A DNA stretch of 64,000 nucleotides from contig JAIVFJ010000024.1 of the NCBI GenBank assembly GCA_025765615.1, forward strand, positions 62,001 through 126,000, written 5' to 3'. Source of the stretch: Zopfochytrium polystomum (lineage: Eukaryota > Chytridiomycota > Chytridiomycetes > Chytridiales > Chytridiaceae). Made by a program: the position numbers and the translations under genes. The notes under the pieces were generated by a model that was given only the letters and a program-made list of their open reading frames with translations, searched no databases and had not been told where the DNA came from. Shown one piece after another: positions 34,901 to 49,000 of the stretch (the first letter of the stretch is position 1; each line of letters opens with the position of its first letter).

Positions 34901-37900
34901 GTTTTTGCCGATCATAAACGAACCCATAGTCTACCCAGTGCCGAAGGAGCTCAAGTGGTGGTTGTGAACCGAAAGTGTCCTTAGCGGGCATGTTGAAATC
35001 ATCCACGAATGTGATCATGTTTTTACCGCCAACGGGTACAAAGACGTTCTTGGTTCTTTTTTCCATTTTGCTCTCCATCACTGACTGAATACCATTTGAG
35101 CTTGTTTGCGCTGACATATTGATGCACAGAACCGACACAGAACCGGAAACCTCCGATAAGCAGCTCTTCACGAGCGAAGTTTTTCCTGTTCCCACCTCTC
35201 CAACAAGCAGGACAGGTTTTTGCCGGTTGATTAGAGACTGGACCAAAAATTCATTTCTGATGGTGTCAACGGTTGGGACGTATATCTTGTAAAAGGACAG
35301 TGAAGGGTTATACTTCCAGGCCGTTGGAAGCTTGTCCTCCCATGGTACCCACGTCTTGGTTTGCTTGTCCACCGAGTATTCATAGACTGTGTCTTTGCTG
35401 GGGAAAAGACCTTCAATCTCTCTCATGAACATGTCGAACTTTCTTCGGCTTTCATCCGTGAGAGACCCGCCGATGGCCCAAATAACAGAAAATATAAACC
35501 ACATCTCCACGAGTTTGAGGTCTGTCTCCTCTTTGGTAACGCCGTTTTCGGGAACAGCGAGAGCATCGTACATCATGCAAAAAGACTTGACCGCGGAGCC
35601 TTCGGGAACTGGCACTAACTCTTGGCACTGCTTACGAAAATCGAGTGCGGGGCTGACATACTTCGCCGCAAGACTTCGCAGTGTATCAAGGGGGTAAACG
35701 TCGGAGCGAGAAACCAGCCAAGATTCAAAGATGGGGTTCCAGCCGAGATCTTGGTAATCGATGTAAATCATACCGGCCCGGCTGACGGTGGCGGGGGACG
35801 CTGTACTCAGATTATCAACCTCAAAAAGCAATGATACTTGTTCTGGCAGCGCTATTCTCTCCCCGTTAATTAAAGTCAAGACTTTGTTGTCGTCTAAAAC
35901 GGTATTCATCGACTCAATCCACAGCGTGTCCACTGGACCGTCCAAAATGATCCATTTCTGGTCTTTCTTTTCGTCGGAGCAAGCTGTTCGCATTATAGAC
36001 GAAAGGACACCATCAGACCATTCGTTGGTTGAAACATTGACCTCTCCGTATAGTTCTCCTTGAGAAAATGCCTTTGGATTCAGTGGATAGCTTTTCACCG
36101 AAACGTAGCTTTCAGGCTTTGATTTTGACAGCTGGTTTAGTGATGATTGAAGTAGCTTCCAAACTGTTGACTTTCCACACCCGGTACTTCCAACGACCAT
36201 GACACCGTGTCTGCTCAGTTTCGTCTCGTACAACTGTATGGTTTTTTGAATAGTGACCTCGGCGAATTGAAGATTTTCCAGCTTCATCTGCTCCTGAAGA
36301 ACAGCTTTAAACTCACTGTAATCCACAACGATCGGTTCCACTCCAGGAAACAGATCCGACAGCATAGCGATGAACAGTGGGGTGTCTTCTGCCGTCAATT
36401 TCGGAACATTGTTGTCTCGCATGGAGCACAGGAGAACAATCTCATCAGGCACGTTAATGTCCTTGCGCTTTTGGCCACCGGCATAGCGCAAAGCTGTCGT
36501 TAGCGCCCGCAAACCAAAGTCGTAGTGATCTTGTTTTGAGAGCTGCTGCGCAGCGAGGCGGTAGAGCGTGTCCACTTTTTTCGACAGAACCCTCGTATTC
36601 GAAAAGCCCTCCGCGAAGAGCATAATCTCGGCAATGAGAGCAGAATCAGGAACCATCATCGACACGGGACGAAACAAACTCTTCAAATTATCAGGAAGCT
36701 CCACGCGACCCGCATAACCAGCTAAAAAAACTAATGAGAACTCTTTTTCAACGAATTGCGACTTACGATTCATGGTAATGAAAATGCCGCATGAAGTGTT
36801 CAACTTTATCTCCTGGCCCTCAAACACAAACGTGACGGCATTTCTGGCTATAGCCTGTAGAATGCTCGAAATTTGCAGGGCTACAACACTCAGGACCTCA
36901 ATGTCGATGCTGGAAACAGCGTCAAGGTTTGCGAGAGCCAGACATTTGCCATACCGATTGAATTCATCAAAGCATCCCCAGGCTCCTGTTTGAGCGAGGC
37001 CTGAAAACATTCTACCAATTGATTTATAGTCCAAGGTGTCGCTGCAGTTTTGAACGATGACATAGGTGCCGAGCGCTTTGCCCAAATCTTTCACAGTTTC
37101 TGTTTTTCCCGTGCCGGCGGGACCCTGCGGGCTACCTCCTCTCTGCAGATTGAGCGCTGTCGTAAGGGTCATGTAGCACCTGTCCGTGAGAGGAGTAATG
37201 ACAAGTCTGCCACTGTTGCCCAAGTACTCATATCCTGAGAGTAAACGGTTAATGTCGATATTTCCGAAACCCAAAGCGAGTTCTCAAACCATAGTGGAAG
37301 CGAGTGTTAATTTGGCGAATGATGCAGTCCTCTTCGTCTTTGCCATCTTTTTCCCAGTAAAAGCGCAGCTGACTGAGCCATTCAAAAGCGTTTACGCTTT
37401 CGCAGTTGGTTTTCGCCATTTTCTCAATAACGTCTCGTGAGTGCACCTCGACAGTCACCAATGCGATAAGCTTTTTCCTTTCGACTTTTGAGATCGGGAG
37501 CCTGACCAGATCAGCCATCTTCTTCAAGGCTGATATTTGCTTCTTCTTCAGTGCTTTCAGAGCATGCTTTTCTCCCTTTTCCATTTCTTGCAAGGCTTTT
37601 GTGCAATCTTGTGTCCAAGTTATTAATCCAGCAGTAATAAGCAATTGGCCGGGCCAGTCCTTTATCCATTTGTCCCTTTTCGACTTTTTCGACGCAGCGA
37701 GTGAGCCGAACAAGAGTTTCTTGAGCGTAGATCGCATGTGATATTCTATGCTTATCAACCACGACTCAACAGAACCTGAGCTCCGATCAATCTTTTGCAA
37801 TGAATGATGGAAATTTGCCAAACCTTCAATTACTACAGGGGCTAAAAAGGGAACGAACTCTCCGTCTCCAGAATGCATGCCACTTGCTTCAAAATGACGT

Positions 37901-40900
37901 CGGTTGTCCGTTCCAGCCACCGACAGCTCGAGTTTGTGAAGGTTGTCAAAGCATTTCTTCAGGTGGGGCTGCACCGCATTCGGGTCCTTGGCCTGACCCA
38001 GAATTTCCAAAAGATCGTCGTTGGAGAGAAAGTAAAATCTAGGAAACGCTTGTCGCTTTGTTTCCTGCCAAGATGTGAGAAATAATCAGTCTTCTTCTGA
38101 CGTACCAAATACATATCCAAACTTTTTTGGATTTTCTCTAGTTTCTGATTCATTTCTGTGAGCGTTGCGAAAAGTCCGTCTTGATGGGTCGCGTTGCGAA
38201 CGTTTTTAATGGTGACCATCTGAGTCATTATTTCCTTGAAACGAGTGTTCACTCCTTCAAAGACAGCAGATTCTTTTGGAAGCTGCTTTCGAATGTCCTC
38301 CGCGCCGATGAAAATGTTTTCCAGGTAGATCCACTGCTTCTGAACCAGGAGAAGGACCTCAATGACCTCCATGACTGTTGATAGAACTTGTTCCAATTTG
38401 TTCACTTCCGTCTCGAATGCCGAGAAGTATTTCGACGCTTTCATGGACGAAAGAGTGACTTGATTATCTTCAAGAACTTCGAAAATTGCATCGGTGCTCC
38501 TGACTTTAAAGTATCCCTTCTCCTCTTTGTAGGGAATAATATCAAGCTCCAGCTGGTCCCAAGCGAGTTTAATATTGTTGAGTCCCTCTTCAAGAAGCAA
38601 TTCTTTGGTTGCAGCAGCCGACATGGATGATATCGCTTCACCGTTTCTGAAATGGAGAGTAAATAACAAAGGGTAAGTATGCGTGTATGCTTACTGATCC
38701 AGCCCGATTTCAAGAATCTTCTCCAACGTGAAATCGGTGCTGTTTGGATCGAATACTCTTCCAGTGTCATCCATAAGTTGCTGCCAGTGACGAGTCCTAA
38801 GGGCGGGATTTCTTAAATCTTGGAGAACCGGAACAGTTCGCTTGCATTGCGCGACTTTGTCTTTCAGATTTTGGTAAACCTCCCATTCCCGGCATTCTTT
38901 TGGGCAGCGCAATATCTTTTTTTGTATTTTCTGAATAACTTCTTCCATCTCGTTCGCATTCAACTTCAAGAACGGCATGAACTTCCATTCATCCCATGCG
39001 TTCGACCATTCGAGAGTGAGGTTCCAGACTTGCGACAGATTTTCCAGCTCCGCGGTTATAGACTTAATGTCCTTATTTGCAGATGGATCCTGCTTGAAAA
39101 CGGCTAGTCCTCTCTTCAAATTATTCTCTTGCAGAACAGCAGCATCGATTATCTGTTTATACTCGGCGATAGACTTCATTGCTTTTTCCACACCGCATCC
39201 GGCTGTAAACGGGCCTTTCACCGTGAATTCTTCGCGGATAGAGGTCATTCCCTGGGGACGAGCTGCGAGTTAGTAAACACTCAAAGATCCAGGAGGGGTG
39301 GCTAACCCTATTGAAATCGTCAACTGATTGCTGCAGCTCAGACTTAAACTTCGCCTTTGATTCAGACAACATTTTTTCTGCCTCCGTGATTGCTTGCTGA
39401 AGTTTGGCCCAAGTTCCCGGTAATGCTTCGAGCAGCGCCTTTTCCTCGTCCTTCACTGGAACTTCGTACTTTTCCAAAATCTGATATTGCTCGGTGATAG
39501 GCCCGAATTGCTGCTCTATCGCTGGAATTTCCGCTTGTAGCTGAGTCAACAGCTGAACTGCATCCGTCAACTGCTCCAGGTCACTTGGTGGGATAAGTAG
39601 CTGCTGAGTCTTTTTCTGAAACATGTCATTCAATGTGCTTAGTTCAGTGTACGCGTTCAAATTAAGTAAGCTTGTCAGCTTATTCTGCCAGGCGGCGCAA
39701 TGAGACACGATTGCTTGCTTTAAAATGGATGAGTCCAGTCGAACGAAGTTCAAATTAATTAAAGTCTCCTCCTTTTGGGTGTTGTTGGCGACTTCGTTGT
39801 ATCGGTTGATGTCCGCGTCGAAGGTGGACAGTGCGGGCTTGTGCTTCGCGTATCTCCGAATGAACGCATCCTTGTTCACTTCCCATATCTCACGGTAGGA
39901 ATCCCAGCTTCGAAGGTAGTTTTGGCACTTGAGGGTATTGTTCGACAAACCCTTTTGAATTGCCACGAAAGTTTTGATCATGTCGTCTTCATTGGCAATA
40001 ACATCAATGAATGCCGAAACCTCCTTCTTGCTGTTGATAGCAAGCGTTTCGGCCAATCTGGGAATGATCGCTATGGATGAGAGAATCTCTTGGGCAACCT
40101 TGTTGACCGTGTCCTCCAGTCGTTGAAGTGTGGGACTGAAATCGACTTTCTGCGATTCCAGTATGACATTCAGCTTGAAAAGAGGTAAGATTTCAACCGC
40201 TGCCTCTCTACTCTTCCCTTCCCCATTGATGGCACGTCCCAATTCCAGCAGGGATCGTTTGACGGAAGTACGCAAAGCGTCTTCGAGCATGGCGTCAATT
40301 TTTTCCACAAACTTCACCCAGAAGGCTTGAACTTCTCGGCTATCATTTTTGAAAACATGGTGCATCGTCTCGAGAATACCAACAATAGTTGAGTGAGCTG
40401 AAGATAGCTTCTGATGTGCAACTTTGCGATACTGATCCTGCACCGAACTGAACTCCTCCAAGTCGTAAATTTTCTTCGCTTCGATTTGCAGAAGGGGAAG
40501 TTCCGCGATACTGGTGCAAGCTGAGCGCAGTCGCCGTACGGATTCGAGGAAAGAAGTCACTGGAAAGGAAGTTAGAAGTATAATACAAAATTGTGAAACA
40601 TACCAACTGTCTGGATATCGTGAGAATGTCGTCGGCATTCCTTAATAAAGTACTCTGTGACCCCTTTGGACGCCCAGTTCAGAGACGTCAACCCCGGGTT
40701 TATCTTTCGATCCAGAAAGCGGATTCTCTCCTTAAACAGCATGTGCTCCTCTGGTGTTAAAGTCTCCAGAATCTCGTTGTAATCGCGAGTCACAAGCAGA
40801 ACGTTCTCGCGTAAAATTCGCAACTCCTCCCTTTTACTGTATATTTCTTGAATGTGGAAAGGAATGTCGCACTTAAGCTTTTGCCAATAGAAGATTTCGA

Positions 40901-43146
40901 AATACAGGCGCAGCAGTCCCCGATCAAACTTGATGTCCAGAAAATCTCCCTTTCGGACCATCAACGGCTCCTCCAATTTGAGCGCAATGTCAGACGAGAC
41001 GTTCGAGCTCCATTCCTGGTGAGTCTTGCTAATATACTCTTCAATCGATGATGCAAGAGGTTCGAATTGCTCTTTCACTTCCATTGCTTGAGGCGTCGGC
41101 GGAAGGTAGTATGCATCCTTAAGGGTATTCATTGAAAATGTGATTCGTTTGAGGAGCGATTTTGCCCAGTAAGCGGATCCTGCAAAGTCGGGTTGGGATC
41201 TCAGAATGTCAGGTGTCCGCTTATGTGTCTCAAATTCGACTTTGACCGCATTGAGCTCCTGCAAAAACATCGCAAACACTTCAGCTGTTTTCTTCTCCAC
41301 TGTTCGCTTTATAGTTTCCCTCTTTGCGAGAAAGTGGAATATTTCCAGAAGCTCCACCGCAGATTCGACAGTGTTTGAGCCCTCGAATGCGGAAATGATA
41401 ACGTTTTGCAGCATCACCTCCAAATCCTTCACACCCTGCTTGAAACTGTTGAAGTCGTCATGCCATCGAGTTGCTTTCACGTCGAGAATGAAATGCCGTA
41501 TTTTCCACAACGACTCAATCTGTCTATCGAAAGCATTTTCAATGTCTTCAAAGCTGGCATGTGGCTGGTTAATTGAAGCAAGCTCCACCATCAAATTCCC
41601 ATTCAAACCTTTTGGCAATATCCGGGCCATTGCATCCACCGAAAATTGGAATGGGCATCTTCTCGTTTCCTGCCATCTTCCTAGCGAACTGAATCTGCCC
41701 CTCGCAGACCTCCATCAAATCTCGACACCGCTGCACGAACGCATCTACCTGCGCGAAAATGCTGCTCTGGTCAAAGTCCCAGCCGACGGGCTCCTTTCTC
41801 GCGATCAGTGCGACTTGCTCCTTGTAAATAATCTTCCAGGATTCTCCACAGCTAATGCTCTCGGTGAGGCTGGCCATGCTTGAGTGAACATATCCGTAAA
41901 AAATATCTTCGAGAGATATTTTTGCGCAACATCGGCGAATAATTTCCGTGCTAATCTTTCTGAGGAGCCCCGTGAGGCGCTCCTTGGTGTTGTAGAACTT
42001 TGAGTTCTTCCACACCACTCTAACACGGCTCAGCAAGTTCGGCAGAATTTGCGGAATATCCTTTGGTTCAGCGGCGGCTAATTTTTCGCACGGTTCAATG
42101 AGCAACTTCAAGAAACGCAAGTTGTCTTGAGCCTGCAGCGTGCCTTCGTTTATGAGATTGGAAAGGTGAATGAAAGAGTCCAGGTACGAGGATTTTGCAA
42201 GTGCTGTGATGTCCAGTATTCGCTTCAGCTCCGGATTGCTGAGTTGATCGCTGATCCCAGATAAATCGTCGCAGCGACTTCTCCAGAATTGAATTTCTTC
42301 CAGTGGCCCGGCGTTTTCTGCGTCCACGCGTTCGCAATCAATGTTCAATAGACAAGGATAGTGGTTGACTTACCTGTTATTTCTGAAGTGTGTTGGCTGT
42401 TCACAACTTCCTTAATCTGCTGAGTCCAGTGAATGAGTAGCGACTCCAGCCGAACAATAACGTCCTTTGATTTCGCCGCTTGCTCCAGGTCAGTGAACTG
42501 CTCCTTCGGCACATATAGTACCGTGTGTCCTTTCACCTGAAATGTAGCATCCGTCAAAATCGCCATAAATCGGTGCAGATGTGAGCGAAAGCCTGGTGGA
42601 CAAAGAAGAGAAGGTTTGAGTAGCCAGAAGCATTGGATGATGGATTGTAGTAGATTGAAGAGCTGCGTAGTAGTTTCGCTCTTCGCGCAGTTGATCAACG
42701 AAACGCGTGGACTCACCAATTCGAACGCTCTCAGGCCAACCCTTGTCCTCCATAAATATCGGAGTGTAGACGCCTTGCATCATCCTCAGCAAGCTCTCGA
42801 GCAAGTCACCGGCGATAGTTCCATACTGGACGACCTTTTCAAAATTCTCCTCGGTGACAGCCTCGACCGCCGTTGCCGCATTCTCTCCAGCTCGTTGGGG
42901 CGAGGCCGTTGGGTTTTTGATAAAGTACATGAGCTCGGTGACATCGCGGCCGGGAACGTTGGGGAGCAGAATCAGGTGCTGCGACGCGGTGTCGACGTGC
43001 GCGATCAGGCGTCGCGGAAGGAGGTCGCTCAGAAAGTCGGTGACGATGGCGTCGTGATCGGGAGTCCAAACGGTGGCGAGGGCCGGTTCGGGAATGAGGC
43101 CGACGAGAAGGCTCTTGAAGTGGTTGATTGCGCCTGGAGACGCCAT
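28928..43146 (-). CDS. DNAH2: axonemal inner-arm dynein heavy chain, DNAH2 type
   Basis: Motor subunit of the two-headed I1/f inner dynein arm of the flagellum. Thirteen exons: 43146-42717, 42592-42374, 42317-41609, 41553-40604, 40559-39307, 39251-38695, 38646-38106, 38064-37290, 37234-33959, 33903-29543, 29491-29282, 29236-29078, 29030-28928. Their sum is 13543 nt, one more than a multiple of three; the extra base lies in a run of seven A (33289-33295), giving 4513 aa when discounted. Walker A motifs: AAA1 GPAGTGKTE (near 37120), AAA2 GSTGCGKS (near 36180), AAA3 GEVGTGKTS (near 35190), AAA4 GVGGSGRQS (near 34150). AAA1 also shows GCFDEFNR. The stalk coiled coil and microtubule-binding domain are in 33300-32500. 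C-terminal motifs such as VLSPGVDPT, WDALKYLIAEANYGG and FTFPTGFLTAVLQ favour DNAH2 over other heavy chains. Confidence 0.93.
33289..33295 (-). other. single-base frameshift in the dynein stalk region
   Basis: Seven T on the plus strand (seven A in coding sense). The frame that ends VELEAAKK must lose one base here to continue as QVAQYQKQCEDY, the conserved start of the stalk. No intron fits. Confidence 0.8.
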
Positions 43147-43434
43147 TTGCGACGATTGCTTCGATCGGCCGGCTGTGTTGTACCGCCCGCTCGCCCGCCC
43201 GTTTTAGAGGGCACTCGCTGTCCCCCCTCGTTCGCGTCGTCAAGTGCAGCGTCAGATCGATCACGCTGTCTGACGGAGTTTCAAATCCAGACAATTTTCT
43301 TTCTTTCTTTATTACATATTTCCATTAATATTTATTTATTTATTTTTATTTTTTTTTTTGGCGCGTGCCCGTTTTTTCAAAGCACACAAAGAAAAAAATC
43401 GTGCAAAAGAAGACGAAAAAAAGGAAGGAAAGGG
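43147..43434. promoter_or_regulatory. divergent promoter region between DNAH2 and the TLC gene
   Basis: 288 bp between two divergent start codons, with A/T-rich low-complexity sequence at 43300-43365. I did not find a convincing RFX X-box. Confidence 0.4.
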
Positions 43435-44761
43435 ATGACGGGGTCGGTTGCGGACCAGCAGGAGGAGGGCATCTACCCATCGCCCGGCGCCGTGGTCCTC
43501 CTGACGAGATCGTTGGCCATCTTGGTGGGCTACTCGTTCATCCACTTGTCGGTCGACCTGCTCGTCGGCCGGCGCCTCGCGCGCAAGTGGAAGCTGCTTC
43601 AAACAGACAGGGTCTCCGTTTCCGAAAAGTACAGTATGGCCACCACCCGGCGTCGCTCGCCGCCGCCGCCCAAAGTGCTGCGATGGAAACAGAAAAGCCA
43701 CTGACACGAAAATCTGATCTGACCCAGAGTCTGCTCGACGCTGAACGCACTCTACACGGCATACATCGGATACAAGACGCTGCTATCTCGTGTATACGAT
43801 GGCCCAGGGGGCGCCTTAGCCACCTACACGGCCGACATGGACTACTTGTGCGTGCCACTTCCATAGTTTTGGCGTTTGCAACTTGCTGAAATCCTTTCTC
43901 GACGCCGCGGTACAGCTTCCCAAACTATCTTGCCTACTCGTTGTACGACATTGGAACTATGCTGTTTCAGCCCGAGATGCATTTCACCATGTTTATTCAT
44001 CACGGAATGGCTAGTTCACATCCCTTTCTATGGTGCCACTTGATTTCCACGCCATGGCCCCTCGAGCCAACCGTAATCCAGCCCTGACCGACAACACCTT
44101 CTTTCTTTTCTGTGAACGCAGGGCGCATACGGAGCGTTTGGGATGATGTTTTTCCGCCGCGTAAGTTGAAGGTCATCAATCGGACGCAATTGGCAACTTC
44201 AACCCATCACCGCTCTTCTTTCTATTTAAAACAATGACACAGATGTCGATATTCCCATCGTACTTCATGATTACAGAGATAACGGCAGTGGTCCAAAACT
44301 GGCTCTGGGTTGAGGAAACTTTTGGTGCGTCAAGCAAGTACAAACGGCAGGGCGATGGACACGAAGCTCTTCTGAGAGACGAAGGGCCTGCCACGAAGAC
44401 ATCACCACAAGCGCCATCGGCATCGGGGGGTGAAAAAGGCTCCTCGCCTTCACCAAAGTCACCGCCCACGCTACGAGTTGTGCAGCTGCATGGATTGCGG
44501 GCCGTCGCGTTCCTGCTGCTCCGCAGCTGGTGCGCGCCCTTTTCGGTTGTTCATGCGAGCTTGCGGGAAGGCGGGTTTTTCCACATGCTCTCGAAGGTGA
44601 GCCGACTCCCCGGATGGGGCCCGCTGGTTGGGTGGTCGGGCCTTCTTTGCGTGGTGATGTTCTCGGTATTGAACATTCTGTGGACGGTCGCCACGTTCAA
44701 AACGTTCTTTCGGCGGTACAAGTGGTGGGCGTCGTCGTCGTTGGGAAAGAAACAGCAATAA
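43435..44761 (+). CDS. TLC-domain multi-pass membrane protein
   Basis: Five exons: 43435-43628, 43728-43847, 43916-44072, 44122-44160, 44243-44761; phases agree, 342 aa. TLC (TRAM-LAG1-CLN8) features: an N-terminal membrane segment (LLTRSLAILVGYSFIHLSVD), a second segment ending near LYTAYIGYKTLL, the YLAYSLYDIGTMLF and MHFTMFIHH motifs with paired histidines, then GAYGAFGMMFF and SYFMITEITAVVQN. A soluble loop rich in Ser/Pro (about 205-245) separates the last two membrane segments, RAVAFLLLRSW and LLCVVMFSVLNILWTV. The TLC fold is shared by ceramide synthases and TLCD lipid-regulating proteins. The Lag1p motif is not obvious, so a TLCD-like protein is more likely than a ceramide synthase. 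The exact third donor is inferred. Confidence 0.7.
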
Positions 44762-44869
44762 TCGTAGAAAGGAAGTCCAACCTTCTTGTTTTTACGGGAG
44801 GAGGGGGAGGAGTCCCGGAGACAAGCCGGATGCACTGCTCATGATGATGAGCGAAACAACGACTTCCTC

Positions 44870-44909
<40 letters not shown>

Positions 44910-45371
44910 TGTTTCCTGCTTTCTTTCTTTCTCCATCTTTCTCTCTCCCTCTCTCTCTCCTCCTCTCGTTCGTTTCCCTTTTTCCACTTGCACGAATCAA
45001 ATCTTCCCCTGTTGATCACGCAGGCAAGGTGTTGTTGTTTACTGTAAAAGAAAAAGAGACGGGCCGACAGAGACAGAGACAGACAGACACGGAGAAAAAG
45101 AAGCACGTTTCCTCTTTCCTGTTGGACCCGCCACATGCCTGTGTGTGTGTGTGTGGATTGGGGTTGTGACTTGTGATGCCACGCACGTGAACGCTAAGGA
45201 TGAGGAAAGACTGAATTAGTTAGTTGTTTGTTGAGCTGCGGTGCCTTTCTTCCTGTTCTTCCTCACTCCTTTCTCCCGCACGCGCGATGTGTGGGTTCTT
45301 TCCGCTCTCTTGCGTCGTGTGTTGCATCCACCCATCCATCCATCTCTCTCTCCCTCTCTCTTCACTCTCAC

Positions 45372-45448
<77 letters not shown>

Positions 45449-46003
45449 TCGCTTTCCCCACACACCCTCTCTTTCCCTTTCTTCCCTTGCTCACCCCAAG
45501 CGGAGCTCCAAAAATATTATTAGTAAAAAAAAAAGAGGAAAAAACGAAAAAAGAAAGGGGAAGAGGAAAGGAAAGAGATGATGGATGGGAGGCGACAGAC
45601 TAGAGACAGGGAGTCCGTCAGGCACACTCCCTTCCATTACTACCTCCAACAGTCATCCGCCCCCCCCCCAAATAATCAGCCAAAGGAAATAAATATTTAA
45701 GCCAGGTGGCGGCAAGGTCTCAGCTGCAACCGCACCACCCGATAACTTCGACATACACACTCACGGCCACACCGCCCCCAGAGCGCAAGCCACCCCCCGC
45801 CTCCCCCACTCTTGAACCCACCCTCATAAGAAGAGGCGCGCCTCCAGGTGAAAAAGAGAGAGAAAAAAACGCCGACCAACTCCTCCGATTCCACTCAACA
45901 ACAACCAAACACGTATGTCCTCCCGCACTTCTTTTCGCCGCGCTTTGTGGCGTTCGCCATTGCTTCGCGTTGACGCAAAGCTACTGCCTTATCCCTCCAC
46001 GCG
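44762..46003. repeat. gene-free interval of simple repeats
   Basis: TTTC tetramers (about 44867-44912), CT-rich blocks (44935-44975), a GT run (45140-45155), a long CT dinucleotide array (about 45346-45446) and a C run (45661-45669). Pyrimidine-rich sequence just before 46004 is consistent with the GDH2 promoter. Confidence 0.7.
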
Positions 46004-49000
46004 ATGGCGCGGCCTTCCCCTGAACGTTTATTTACGCGTCTTGCTCGATCCAACCTCCAGAACCAACCGCTCGCCATGTCTCTCTCCGTTCCTGGTGCAC
46101 CGAAGGTGTCTCGCCCCGCCGACGGCTACAATGATAACGTTTTTGCGGGCAAGGCTGAGCAGCAGGCTAAGGTCTGTGCCCTGATCGAGGAGAAGGGCTT
46201 CATCCCTAAAGAGCTCGTATTCAACGAGGTCTCGTGGTTCTACGGGTGAGCAGCAATACTTTCGATCGCGTATTTGGACTGGTCTAACGCGCGCGGCAGA
46301 AACCTGGGCATCGATGACATGTACTTCCAAGTGGAAAGCGCCGAGACTGTTGCACAGCACGTTCTTGCCCTGTACGGAGCCAAGCTCTTTGCCTATATCA
46401 AGAACGAAAACGAGCTCAACATTGACCTGGAGCGAGAAACCGAGGAGGGTGCGGTCTACATTCACACGTCGCGTCCTGGTATCTCGGCCCAGAGCGGACC
46501 CCAGCACGAGCGCCGGTAAGTACTAAACATTGTCACTATTCTCTGCGCCACCGAAGCCTCACGTTTTCTCCGCCAGAATCGACGCCCAGTACTTGGACAG
46601 CTCCTCCACATCCAATGCCTTCCGGCTCGAGAGCTTCCGGTCCCAGGGAACCGTTTCGAGCTCGATTGCGACCCAGCTTCGCTGCTACTTCATCCGAAAG
46701 TGCAACTTCGTAAAGACAGACCTGGCCCCCGGGGAGGAAACGAACATGCAGCTTATTTCCGATCGCGATTTCCTCCAGAAGGCGACGGATAACACCCTCG
46801 ACATCTACCTTAGCATCATCAAGCAGGTGCTTGTTCGCACGGGTCCCGTTATTGAAATGTTCGACGTCCCCAACAGCCGCGAGAAGCGCCTCGTAATCGG
46901 ATACAAGCAGAAGACGACGCAGTCTTTGTTTGCCGCCTTGTCTGACTTGTACCACTTTTACGAACTGTACTCCACCCGGAAATACGTTGAGCAGTTCTCG
47001 AACGGCGTTACAATCATTTGCCTCTACGTGAACCAGCTGCCGAACAGCAAGGCCCCTCCTTTGGAGCACTCAATCTACCAGGTCATCAAGGAGGTTTCTC
47101 TCATTTACTGCCTTCCCACCACTCCTCTCCAGCCCTTCTTCCAATCCGGCCACTTGTCGTTGCAAGAGGCAATTTACGGATACGTTGGCTGGATTTTTGC
47201 CCAGCACTTCCTCAACCGTCTTGGAAGCGAATACGCCTCGCTTCAGTCAGTCCTTGATGTTAACAACGCTGCTCAGTCCGAGGTCTTGACTAAAATCAAG
47301 AAGCGTCTTCGATCGGACACCTTCACTCGCGAGTACATTCTGGAGGTTATTAAGCTCTACCCGGACTTGATAAAGTTGTGCTACATCAACTTCGCGATGA
47401 CTCACTACATCAACCCAACCGCGTCGGACCTGCGCCCATCCTTGTCCTTCCAGCGTCTTCAAAGCACCCCGGTTGTAACAGACGAGGAGCTTCTCGAGAA
47501 GATTCGCAAGACGGTGTCCAACAACCACGAGTACATGATCTTCGAATCGTACTACACTTTCAACAAGCACGTCCTGAAGACGAACTTCTACCAGCCGACG
47601 AAGGTTGCGTTGTCCTTCCGAATGGACCCCTCGTTCCTCCCGGCGATCGAGTACCCTCAGCCGCTCTTTGGGATGTTCCTTGTGATTGGCTCGGAGTTCC
47701 GCGGTTTCCACCTTCGTTTCAGGGATATTGCTCGCGGTGGAATCCGCATTGTTCGATCTCGTAACCGAGAGGCATACTCAATCAACCTGCGCAGCCTTTT
47801 TGATGAAAACTACGGCCTTGCCAATACTCAGCAGAGAAAGAACAAGGATATTCCGGAAGGAGGTTCCAAGGGAACGATTCTCCTGGACGTCACTCAGCAA
47901 GACAAGCCGAAAGTCGCCTTCGACAAGTACGTTGACGCCATGCTGGACCTCCTCATTCCTGGCGAATCGCCGGGCATTAAGGAGAGGATTGTCGACCTGT
48001 ACGGCCGTCCGGAGATCCTTTTCTTCGGCCCTGACGAGGGAACTGCTGACTACATGGACTGGGCGTCTCAGCACGCCAGGAAGAGAGGCGCTTCGTTCTG
48101 GAAGGCCTTCACTACTGGAAAGAGCCAGTCGCTGGGCGGTATCCCCCACGACTTGTTCGGTATGACCACGCGATCCGTCCACCAGTACGTTGTCGGAATT
48201 TACCGAAAGCTCGGAGTGAAGGAGGAAAACGTGACGAAGATGCAAACAGGAGGCCCCGACGGTGACCTTGGCTCAAACGAAATCAAAATTTCGAAGGACA
48301 AAACGATTGCGATTGTTGACGGTTCTGGTGTTCTTTACGATGCGGAGGGGATTCACCGGGAGGAGCTTCTCCGACTGGCAACGAACCGGTTGATGGTTAG
48401 CCACTTTGATGTTTCCAAGCTTGGAAAGACCGGATTCCGTGTTCTTGTTGACGAGTCGAACGTCAAGCTTCCAAATGGAACGGTCGTTGACAGTGGCCTG
48501 AAATTCCGTAACGAATTCCACCTGGACCCACTCTCCTCTGCGGACGTCTTCGTGCCTTGTGGAGGTCGACCTGAGGCCGTGGACCTGACCAACGTATCGT
48601 CCCTGTACACCAAGGAAGGCGTTCCTCGTTTCAAGTACATCGTTGAAGGTGCGAACCTGTTCTTCACGCAAGAAGCGCGCATCAAGCTCGAAAAATCGGG
48701 AGTCGTCATTTTCAAGGACGCGTCGGCCAACAAAGGTGGTGTCACCTCGTCATCCCTTGAGGTTCTTGCTGCGCTCGCCTTCACAGACGAGGAGTTCCAT
48801 GAGCACATGCAAGTTCGCAGCGGAGTGGTCCCAGAGTTCTACGCCGAGTACATTAAAGCAGTGCACCACATCATCGAAAAGAACGCTGAGCTGGAGTTCG
48901 AGTGTTTGTGGCGAGAGGCCGCTCGTACCGGCAAACCTAGGTCGATCCTTTCAGACGAACTGTCGGTGGGCATAGTAAAACTGAACGAGGAACTGCAAGG

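Noticed and set aside
44841..45603. Several Ser/Leu-rich frames near 45 kb
   Set aside because: Translations of TTTC and CT microsatellites; no start context or conservation.
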